From assembly GCF_021228795.1 (NCBI RefSeq), contig NZ_CP089309.1, positions 3,841,501 through 3,905,500 on the forward strand: 64,000 nucleotides of DNA, written 5' to 3'. The stretch is from Thiocapsa bogorovii (GTDB taxonomy: Bacteria > Pseudomonadota > Gammaproteobacteria > Chromatiales > Chromatiaceae). Under the pieces are notes generated by a model. The model saw only the letters and a list, made by a program, of their open reading frames with translations, was not told where the DNA came from and ran no database searches. Positions 37,161 to 46,600 of the stretch are shown here, one piece after another (position 1 is the stretch's first letter; every line of letters begins with the position of its first letter). The position numbers were made by a program, and so were the translations under genes.

Positions 37161-37824
37161 GGAGCTGGCGGAGCACGGACGCCGAGAGATCCGACAACTC
37201 CTGGCCGCACGCCGGGACGAGGCGCAACGCCGGCTCGAATCGGCCGTCGGACGCTGCGGAATCCCCCCGCGCTTTCGCGCGAAGACCTTCGAGAGCTATT
37301 TGGCCACGACGCCGGAGCAGGAGCTGGCCTCGAGGGTCTGTCGCAGCTACGCGGCGCGCTTTGCGGCCGGCGCCCGTCACGGCGACAGCCTGCTCCTGCT
37401 CGGCGGTCCCGGTACCGGCAAGACGCATCTCGCCTGTGCCATCCTCGCGAGTGTGATCCGGGCCGGCTACACGGGGCTGTTCATGTCCGTCCCGGCCGCG
37501 CTGCGCACGGTGCGCGATACCTACGCGACGCGGGCGGCGTGCTCGGAGAGCGAAGCGCTGGCGATGCTCACCGACCCCGACCTGCTGGTGCTCGACGAGG
37601 TCGGACTGGCGATCGGCAGCGACGACAAACGCCGCGCCATGCTGTTCGACGTGCTCGATACCCGCTATGCGAACCTGCGTGCCACGATCCTGATCGGCAA
37701 CCTGACCGACGAGGAGATGGAGCGCTACCTCGGCGAGCGGATCATGGACCGGCTCTGCGAAGGCGACTCCGCCGTGGTGTCCTTCACCTGGCCGAGTTAT
37801 CGGCGCAGCGGGGGTGACGTTTGA
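37150..37824 (+). CDS. DnaC/IstB-like AAA+ helicase loader
   Basis: 224 residues from ATG 37150. Seen: RCGIPPRFRAKTFESYLA, Walker A GGPGTGKTHLA, Walker B LLVLDEVGLAIGSD, sensor ILIGNLTDEEM, and a C-terminal arginine-finger region, all as in DnaC. ATG 37066 has a better Shine-Dalgarno but would overlap the conserved end of the DnaT-like gene by 95 bp. Paired with a DnaT-like protein it makes a primosome-style replication module. It is not IstB, as no IS21 istA is present. Confidence 0.85.
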   Translation: MSLEELAEHGRREIRQLLAARRDEAQRRLESAVGRCGIPPRFRAKTFESYLATTPEQELASRVCRSYAARFAAGARHGDSLLLLGGPGTGKTHLACAILASVIRAGYTGLFMSVPAALRTVRDTYATRAACSESEALAMLTDPDLLVLDEVGLAIGSDDKRRAMLFDVLDTRYANLRATILIGNLTDEEMERYLGERIMDRLCEGDSAVVSFTWPSYRRSGGDV

Positions 37825-38238
37825 TGCGGTCCGGAATCGGGTGCGTGCGGAGCTTTTCCGGGGAGGTGATTCACGCTGTCGCACGGAGCTCACTTCGGGA
37901 GAAACCGGCCATGCAATGCTCTACACGGGCGCATGATGCACGTCACCCGCGTGCTCCGACCGCCTGTCGTGGCGGAGCGCGTGGCCTCGATCGCTGCCGC
38001 GGCGATGCCGCCCGTTAGATCGCTTGGCCCCGGTCAGCCTGAAAGCCGACCTCGACCGCTACGCGCGCTGCGGGTGCGGACATATGGCGAGCCGGTCGAT
38101 GCAATGACGCTGATCCCTCGCATGCCGGAAGCGTTCATCGCACGGGAGGATTCCGAGAGGCAAGGGGGTGGGTAGCCGGAGGCATCTCGCGCTGGATTAC
38201 CCAACGGTTGATTGGGGTTGCTTAGAAAAATTGTCGTT
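37825..38238. other. Gap downstream of the DnaC-like gene
   Basis: About 410 bp without a convincing gene. An 80-codon frame (37933-38175) has no ribosome binding site or recognisable motif. The last 40 bp become AT-rich ahead of the AbiE operators. An origin could lie here but no iterons were seen. Confidence 0.35.
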
Positions 38239-38325
38239 ATCGTAGTCTGGCTACGACTGGGAGAATCAAATCAAATTGACTTTCCTTTGAAAAAGTTATA
38301 TCAATCGTAGTATGACTACGACTGG
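38239..38325 (+). promoter_or_regulatory. AbiE promoter with two operator-like repeats
   Basis: Two 22-bp copies differing at two positions (38239-38260 and 38304-38325), each centred on an inverted repeat of the form CGTAG-N5-CTACG. The second overlaps the abiEi start codon. Between them lie TTGACT (38276-38281) and TATCAA (38299-38304) at 17-bp spacing. AbiEi antitoxins of known systems bind two inverted repeats to repress their own operon, so autoregulation is likely. Confidence 0.7.
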
Positions 38326-39049
38326 CGCAAGTAAGTTAAATAAACTCTACACCCGGCTGGCGCCGGGGACGCCGCTGACCTTGGAGGACCTGGCGGCGCT
38401 GGGCATCTCAGCAGACCTGGCCGTTCACTACGTCCGGGCGGGCTGGCTCACGCGCCTGGCGCGCGGCGTCTACTGCCGCCCGAACGACACCCTGGCCCTG
38501 AATCCCAGCCTGCTGCTGCTGCAACGCAGATTCGACGGTTTACATGTCGGCGGCAGGTCGGCACTCGACTGGTATGGCCTGCGCCAGTACGTGTCGCAGC
38601 AACCTATTCTGCACCTGTACGGATGGATGGCAGCGCGCCTGCCGGAGTGGTTCACCGAGCATTTTCCGGCCGAGTATCACCGCAAGCGCCTCTTCGACGA
38701 GCAGCCGAACGCCTTGCTGCACGTCGACCCTTTCGAGAAGCGCAGCGGGGCGCCGCAGGTTTCGGCGCCGGAACGCGCGCTGCTGGAGCTGTTGAGCGAA
38801 GTCGGCGTGCGCCAATCGTTGCAGGAAGCCCGCGAACTTGTCGAAAGCGCCTACAGCCTCCGCGCCGACGTGCTGCGAGAACTGTTGCAGCACTGCATGA
38901 GCGTCAAGACCGTCCGGCTCTGTCTTCAGCTCGGCCGCGAAGGCTCACTGCCATGGGCCGTCAAGCTCGATCCCGCCAAGCTGCCGACGGGCAGTGACCG
39001 GCCCTGGGTGTCCCGATCGGCCGACGGCATCTTGGTGCTCAAATCATGA
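38312..39049 (+). CDS. abiEi: Type IV antitoxin, AbiEi family
   Basis: 245 residues. An N-terminal winged helix (LTLEDLAALGISADLAVHYV and GWLTRLARGVYCRP) is followed by the AbiEi C-terminal domain with APERALLELLSEVGVRQSLQ. In AbiE systems this protein counteracts the nucleotidyltransferase toxin AbiEii and represses the operon. It is coupled to the toxin gene by an ATGA overlap (39046-39049). The promoter carries two matching operator-like repeats. Confidence 0.9.
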   Translation: MTTTGASKLNKLYTRLAPGTPLTLEDLAALGISADLAVHYVRAGWLTRLARGVYCRPNDTLALNPSLLLLQRRFDGLHVGGRSALDWYGLRQYVSQQPILHLYGWMAARLPEWFTEHFPAEYHRKRLFDEQPNALLHVDPFEKRSGAPQVSAPERALLELLSEVGVRQSLQEARELVESAYSLRADVLRELLQHCMSVKTVRLCLQLGREGSLPWAVKLDPAKLPTGSDRPWVSRSADGILVLKS

Positions 39050-39987
39050 ATCCGGTCTATCTTGATACCGCGCGCCTGCTGACGCAGGTTGCGCCGTTGG
39101 TGTTCGTGGATGACACCTTCGCGTTGAAGGGCGGCGCGGCGATCAACCTATTCGTTCGCGACATGCCGCGCCTGTCGGTCGATCTCGATCTGATCTTTCC
39201 CGACCATGTGCCGCCGCGCGAGGAGGCGCTGGCGCGCATCAACGACGCCATCCGGCAGGCCGCCGAGCGGTTGAGGACGCGTGGGTTCCAGACGCATGCG
39301 CCGGCGGCCGATGCCGGCGAAACGAAGCTGCTGGTGCGTCGTGGTCGAATCGAAGTCAAGATCGAAGTGAACGTCGTCATGCGCGGCACGGTGCAGCCGG
39401 TGCGCCGCGCCTCGCTCAGGCCTGTCGCCCGTGACCTGCTGATGGCCGACCTGGACATCCCGGTGGTTTCGCTGGAGGACGTGTACGGCGGCAAGCTGGT
39501 CGCGGCGCTGGACCGACAGCACCCGCGAGACCTGTTCGACGTGATGCAGCTTTTCGCGCATGAGGGCATCACGCCTGGTATCCGGCGCGCCTTCGTCGTC
39601 TACCTGGCGAGCCACAACCGTCCGGTGCATGAAGTGCTGTTTCCACCGTTGCGCGACATCCGACAAGACTACGCGCACAACTTCGCGGGCATGACCGCCG
39701 AGCTGGTGCCGCTCGATGCATTGCTCGCCGCGCAAGAGCGCATGGTCCGCGAACTCCAGCAGGGGCTGGATGACAACGAGCGACGCTTCCTGCTGTCGCT
39801 GGTCGCCGGCACGCCCGACTGGTCGCTGCTGGGCATCGCACATCTCGAACATCTGCCGGGCATCCGTTGGAAGCTTCACAACTTGGCGCAGTTGCAGAAG
39901 ACCAATGCGAAGAAGTTTGCCGTGCAGGCCGATGTGCTTGCCGCCAAGCTGGCGGACAGTACGTCGCTGGCGGCTCGGGAGCATTGA
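39046..39987 (+). CDS. abiEii: Nucleotidyltransferase toxin, AbiEii/AbiGii family
   Basis: 313 residues. Seen: polymerase-beta-like nucleotidyltransferase motif LKGGAAINLFV followed by RLSVDLDLIF (the G-G and D-x-D motifs), then LEDVYGGKLVAALDRQHPRD with the conserved Lys and Asp, and a helical C-terminus. The family blocks growth, for example by nucleotidylating tRNA, and gives phage abortive infection. It forms a bicistronic unit with abiEi. Confidence 0.92.
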   Translation: MNPVYLDTARLLTQVAPLVFVDDTFALKGGAAINLFVRDMPRLSVDLDLIFPDHVPPREEALARINDAIRQAAERLRTRGFQTHAPAADAGETKLLVRRGRIEVKIEVNVVMRGTVQPVRRASLRPVARDLLMADLDIPVVSLEDVYGGKLVAALDRQHPRDLFDVMQLFAHEGITPGIRRAFVVYLASHNRPVHEVLFPPLRDIRQDYAHNFAGMTAELVPLDALLAAQERMVRELQQGLDDNERRFLLSLVAGTPDWSLLGIAHLEHLPGIRWKLHNLAQLQKTNAKKFAVQADVLAAKLADSTSLAAREH

Positions 39988-40625
39988 AAGCAGAGAGCAG
40001 GTGTTGTTTCCAAAACGATGTGGTCACGAACTTCTAGAATTCGCCCACCTCACCATCGGCCATCTATCCACGATGCGACACCGCCTAACGCGTGTTCGCA
40101 AGGTCTGAGCGAACCAGACCGGCCACCGAGCCGAGCCATCCGAGCGATCGCTCCGCCCCATGAACGGTCAATCACGGAGTTCACATCAGCGTCCGCTAAC
40201 ACCGCATTGCGGTCACTGAAGCCCCAATAGCCGGCGAAGCGCCACCAAAGGAAGCGGACGTCCGATTCGTGGCGCCAGCGGGAACTCTGTCCCAAGAGCG
40301 GCCGCTTGAAGCGACAGCAGCATCGATCGTCGCTTCATATATCGCCTGGGACCCGGGACATAACGACATGTGCGGCCCTACCGTCCGCGCGTGTAAAGCG
40401 TTTCGGAGTCAGCATCGTTCGTTCGCACAGGTCCCACTGCAGGTTCCGCGCAGCAAACCTTGCGGCATTTGGTTCACGATCTCTCGCCGCAACGACCAAC
40501 ACCTCGTCGAATCGGTTCGCTACTGCGGGCCTTCGAATGGCGGAATCAATAGCGGCCGCTATACTCAGAAAGACCAAGTTAGGCAGGGGATTCGGCACCT
40601 TCACCGAGTTTTCGGAGGTTGCAGC
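39988..40625. other. Gap upstream of the Tc toxin BC gene
   Basis: About 640 bp. The toxin frame is open back to 40269, but the upstream part (40269-40625) lacks similarity to Tc proteins and precedes a good ribosome binding site at 40614-40618. Short frames on the minus strand are not convincing. No clear promoter or repeat was found. Confidence 0.45.
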
Positions 40626-43600
40626 ATGTTGCCTCGCGCCGATTCGTCCAATGCTTCCGGGAGATCCGGTGGCGTCGCTGGACCGCCTTTTCTCGCGCTG
40701 CCAAAGGGAGGAGGTGCCGTACGCGGCATCGGCGAGAAGTTCGCCGCCAATCCCGTCACCGGCACCGGCTCGCTGACCATCCCCGTCGCCACCAGCCCCG
40801 GGCGCTCGGGCTTCGGACCGCAGCTCGCACTGTCATACGACTCCGGCTCCGGCAATGGTCCTTTCGGTCTGGGCTGGGACCTCTCCCTGCCCGCGATCAC
40901 ACGCAAGACCGACAAAGGGCTTCCACGCTACTTCGACGCGCAGGAGTCGGACGTCTTCCTGCTCTCCGGCAGCGAGGACCTGGTCCCGGAGCTGACGTCG
41001 GACGGTTCCCGTTACGAAGACAGCACCCGTGCCCCCGGCTACACCATCCACCGCTACCGACCCCGCATCGAGGGGCTGTTCGCGCGCATCGAACGTTGGA
41101 CCAAACTCGACCCGGAGACCGGCCAACCCGCCGAGCCGCCAGACGTCCACTGGCGCTCCATCTCGAAGGACAACATCCTCACCCTCTACGGCCCCGGCGC
41201 CAATTCTCGCATTCAGGACCCCGACGACCCCGGCCGCGTTTTCTCTTGGCTCATCTCCGAGACCCGCGACGACAAGGGCAACGCCGTCCTCTACGAGTAC
41301 AAGGCGGAGAACGGTACCGGCGTCGACCTGACCAAGGCCTGCGAGCGCAACCGCGGCGGCAGCGGCGACCCGCGCCGCCATACCAACCGCTACCTCAAGC
41401 GCATCTGCTACGGCAACCGCAAACCCCTGCTCGATGCGGCCGGAAAGCGTCCACGGTTCCTAACCCGCGCAGAGATTGAGAACAGAGACAAGGATGCCTG
41501 GATGTTCGAGGTCGTCTTCGACTACGGCGAGCACGACGAGAGTGCCCCGACACCGTCGGATGCCGGCGACTGGACCTATCGCCACGACCCCTTCTCCACC
41601 TACCGCGCCGGTTTCGAGGTGCGCACCTGCCGTCTCTGCCAGCGGGTGCTGATGTTCCATAACTTCCCGGACGAGACCGGCGTCGGCCACTTCCCGGACG
41701 AGACCGGCGTCGGCGCCGACTGCCTGGTCCGCTCCACCGACTTCACCTACCGCTACGAGCATGAGCAAGCGCAGGGCGACCCTCGCAATCCGATCCACTC
41801 GGTCCTCACCTCGGTTACCCAATGCGGCTACCGGCGCAAGCCCGGCGGCTACCTGAAGCGCTCGCTCCCACCGGTGGAATTCGATTACAGCGCGGCCGTG
41901 TTCGACGACACCGTCCGCGAGCTCGACTCGAAGAGCGTCGAGAACCTGCCCTATGGCCTCGACGGCTCGACCTACCAATGGGCGGACCTGGACGGCGACG
42001 GCCTCGCAGGCGTGCTGACCGAGCAGGGCGGCGCCTGGCTCTACAAGCGCAACGAGTCACCGCTGACCCGCACCGTCACGGACGGTATCGCCCGAACGGC
42101 CGCGCGTTTGGGCCCCGTCGAGACCATCCCCTCGCGGCCCGGCGGCGGCCTCGCCGGCGGCAGCCGTCAACTGCTCGACCTCGCCGGCGACGGCCAGCTC
42201 GATCTCGTCGAGCTGAGCCCGCCCATTGCCGGCTTCTACGAGCGTACCGACGACGGAGACTGGCAGCCCTTCCGCCCGTTCACGGACAACCCAAACCTCG
42301 ACTGGCAGGACCCAAACCTCAAGCTCGTCGACCTCACCGGCGACGGCCATGCCGACGTGCTGATCACCGAGGATGAGGTATTCACCTGGTATCCGTCCCT
42401 GGCCGAGGCCGGCTTCGGCAGCGCCGAGCGCCTGCCCGCCGCCTTCGATGAGGAGCACGGACCCCGCGTCGTCTTCGCTGACGGCAGCCAGACCCTGTTC
42501 CTCGCCGATCTCTCCGGCGACGGACTCACCGACATCGTCGTTATCCGCAACGGCGAGGTCTGCTACTGGCCGAATCTGGGCTACGGCCGCTTCGGCGCCA
42601 AGGTGACCATGGACGATGCCCCATGGTTCGACGCGCCGGATCAGTTCGACCCGCGCCGCATCCGGCTCGCCGACATCGACGGCTCCGGCGTGACCGACAT
42701 CCTCTATCTCGGGCGCCGGGAGACCCGCGTCTGGCTCAACCAGTCCGGCAACGCCTGGGGCGCCCCGCAGACGCTCGCGGGCTTTCCGGATGTCGACAAC
42801 GTCGCGTCGGTGGTTGCGGTGGACCTGCTCGGCAACGGCACCGGCTGCCTGGTCTGGTCATCGCCGCTGCCCGGCGAGTCCCGTGCCGCCCTGCGCTATC
42901 TGGACCTGATGGCCCAGGGCAAACCGCACCTGATGGTCGGCCTCAAGAACAACCTAGGTGCAGAGACCCGAGTACGGTATGTCGCCTCCACCTCGTTCTA
43001 TCTGACCGACCGACAGGCCGGCCACCCCTGGATCACCCGCCTGCCCTTCCCGGTCCACGTGGTAGAACGGGTCGAGACCCACGACCACATCAGCGGCAAC
43101 CGCTTCACCACCCGCTACGCCTACCACCACGGCTTCTTCGACGGCGTCGAGCGAGAGTTCCGCGGCTTCGGCATGGTCGAGCAGTGGGACACCGAGGAGC
43201 TGGCCGCCCTGACCGCCGACGGTACCTTGCCCGCGGCGACCAACGAGGATCCGGCCTCCCATGTCCCGCCGGTGCTCACCCGCACGTGGTTCCACACCGG
43301 CGTCTATCTGGGCCGGGAACATGTCTCCGACTTCTTCGCCGGTCTGCTGGACGGGAACGACAAGGGCGAGTATTACCGCGAGCCGGGGTTGACCGACGAC
43401 GAAGCCTCCAAGCTCCACCTGGACGATGTGGAGCGACGCTTGTATGACGATAAACAGGCGCGCGCACGTCTTCTCCCGGACACGGTGCTCCCACCGGGAC
43501 ATTCGGTCGACGAGGCCCGCGAGGCCTGCCGCGCCATCAAAGGCTCCATGCTGCGTCAGGAGGTTTATGCCCTGGACGGCGGAGACAAGGAGCAAACCCC

Positions 43601-46600
43601 CTACAGCGTCACCGAGCAGAACTTCACCGTCCGGCTCATTCAGGGACGCAAAGACAACCGCCATGCCGTCTTCTTCACCCACGCCCGCGAGACCCTTGGC
43701 TATCGCTACGAGCGCGATCCGGAGGACCCGCGCATCAGCCACGCCCTCACGCTGCATGTCGATGACTACGGCAACGTCTTGGAGGCGCTCGCCATCGGCT
43801 ATGGCCGGCGCAAGGCGTCGACCGACCCGTCACTGACCGCGGCCGACAAGGCCAAGCAGACCGGACCACTGATCACCTTTACGGAGAACAGCGTCACCAA
43901 CCCGATCGACGATTCCGTCGAGACCACCGACGGCAAGACGATCAAGTACCCGGACGACCACCGGGCGCCGCTGCCCGCCGAAACGCGTACCTACGAGCTA
44001 ACGGGGTTCAAGCTGGAAAGCAAGGCCGTTCGTTTCAGCATGGACGATTGGACGACAAAGGACCCAATCACCGGCCTCTTACGGCTCGAATCTGCCGCCG
44101 AGATCGACTACGAGGTGACGGCGAGCCCCGGCGACAGACAGAAGCGCCTGATCGAGCATGTCCGCACCCGCTACCGCGAGGACGATCTCACCGGCCTCCT
44201 GCCCCTCGGAAAACTCGAGCCCCTAGCCCTGCCGGGCGAAAGCTATACCCTGGCCTTCACCCCGGGCCTGCTGCATCAGGTCTACACGCCCCGGCGCCCC
44301 GGTCAGCCGGACGAGCCCCTGCTGCCCACCGACCCGGTCCAGCTCACCCAGTTGCTGGGCGGCAAAGGGGCCGACCAAGGCGGCTATATCCAGATCGACG
44401 GCAACTGGTGGATACCGGCAGGCCGCGTCCACTACTCCACCGACCCCAAGCATAGTGCCGCCCAGGAGCTGGCCGAGGCCCAAGCGCACTTCTACCTGCC
44501 GCGCCGCTATCGCGACCCGTTCGATCAGGACACCCTCGTCGACTTCGACGGCCCGGCTGTCCCGTCCAAGCTTGCCTACGACCTCCTAGCGACCCGTACC
44601 CAGGACGCCTTGGGCAACACCGTCGAAGCCGCCAACGACTACCGCGTCCTGCAGCCCAGCCTGGTCACGGACGCCAACGGGAACCAAACCGCCGCCGCCT
44701 TCGATGCCCTGGGCTTGGTCGTCGCCACCGCGACAATGGGCAAGTCCGGCGAGGGCCTCGGGGACCTGCTACAGGGATTCGACCCCGACCCAACCCTTGC
44801 CGAGCTCCAACAGTTCGTCGCGGACCCACTGGGCGAGGCTGCATCGCTTCTCGGCAAGGCCACCAACCGTATCGTCTACGACCTAGAGCGCTTCACGCGC
44901 GCCAGAGACCCGGATCACCCCGAATGCGGCAGCCAACCGCCCTTCGCCGCCACGCTGGCCCGCGAGACCCATCTGCACGAGCCTGGCGGCGCCCAGACCA
45001 AGATCCAGGTCGGCTTTAGCTACTCCGACGGCTTCGGCCGGGAGATCCAGAAAAAGATTCAGGCCGAGCCGGGCGAGGCGCCCCAGCGTGGGAACCCGGT
45101 CGTCATGGCCAGTGGCGATACCTGTCCTGGCAAGCTCAAGCGAGATGCGAAGGGCGAGCCGGAGCAGGGCCGAGCTGATCCGCGCTGGGTCGGCACCGGC
45201 CGCACCGTCTTTAATAACAAGGGCAAGCCGGTTCGGAAGTACGAGCCATTCTTCAGCGCCGCGCACCTCTATGAGCCCGAGCGGGACATGACCGACACCG
45301 GCGTCAGCCCTGTGCTCTTTTACGATCCGCTGGACCGGGTCATCGCCACCCTGCACCCGAACCATACCTACGAGAAGGTCGGCTTCGACCCCTGGCGGCA
45401 GACCACCTACGACGTCAACGACACCGTTGCCGCCAGTGGTCAGCAGACGGCTGACCCGCGTACCGATCCCGATATCGCCAGCTTCGTCGAGGCGTATTTC
45501 AAGACCCAGCCGGCCGCTTGGCAGACCTGGCACCAAGAGCGCACCACCGGCCAGATGGGCAACGCGGAGCAGGAAGCGGCCCAAAAGGCAGCCAAGCATG
45601 CCGATACGCCGACCATCGCCCATTTCGATGTACTCGGCCGGCCCTTCTTGACCCTGGCGGACAACGGACCGGACCCCGCGAAGCCGACTGAGCGCCTCCT
45701 CTTTGCCACCCGCGTCGAGCTCGACATCGAGGGCAATCAGCGCGCGGTCATCGATGCCAAGGACCGGATCGTGATGCGCTACGACTACGACATCGCCGGC
45801 CCCGAGCAGCGCGAGGACGGAGAGGAAGACCAAGGCCCCGACAGCATCCACCATGCGAGCATGGAGGCCGGCGAGCGCTGGTTGTTGAAGGATGTCGCCA
45901 GCAACCCGATCCGCGCCTGGGACAGCCGCGGCCATGCCCTCAGGACCGAATACGACACGCTGCGGCGGCCGGTCGCGAGGTACGTTCGCGGCACCGATGC
46001 CCAGCACTCCGACCCGCGGACCCTGAACAAGGAGCCCCGATTCGAGGAGATCGACTATGGCGAAGGCCAGGCGAATGCGGCCGCCCTGAACCTGCGCACC
46101 CGCGTCTATCGGCACTGCGACGGGGCGGGCGCGGTGACCTATGGCTACGACTTCAAAGGGAATCTCCTCGCCAGCACCCGTGAGCTGGCCGACGAGTACA
46201 AGGACATCCTCGATTGGGGTCTTCCCCAACCGCCCGGCGAAACCTTCAAGAGCAGCACCGCCTACGATGCCCTGAACCGCCCCATTGCTCTAAGAACCCC
46301 GGACCAAAGCGATAGCCGCCTGACCTACAACGAGGCCAATCTGTTGCAGGCCATCAGGGTCAACCTGCGCGGCGAGCAACAGAACGGCCAGCCCGTCTGG
46401 ACCGACTTCGTCATCAACATCGATTACGACGCCAAGGGCCAGCGAACCCGGATCGACTATGGCAACAAGGTCACCACGAGGTATGAATACGACCCACTGA
46501 CCTATCGCCTGACCCATCTGCTCACACGGCGCGACCCCAGTTTCCTCGATGACTGCCCCCAGCAGCCAAAAGCCGGCTGGCCCGGCTGCCAGGTCCAGAA

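Noticed and set aside
37150-37824. IS21 helper ATPase IstB instead of a DnaC-like loader
   Set aside because: No istA transposase or IS ends nearby, and it is coupled to a DnaT-like gene, which favours a replication role.
37933-38175. 80-codon open frame after the DnaC-like gene
   Set aside because: No ribosome binding site or conserved motif; probably chance in GC-rich DNA.
40269-40625. Upstream in-frame extension of the Tc BC gene by 119 codons
   Set aside because: The extension has no Tc-like sequence, and a clear GGAGG at 40614-40618 precedes ATG 40626, where the SpvB region begins.
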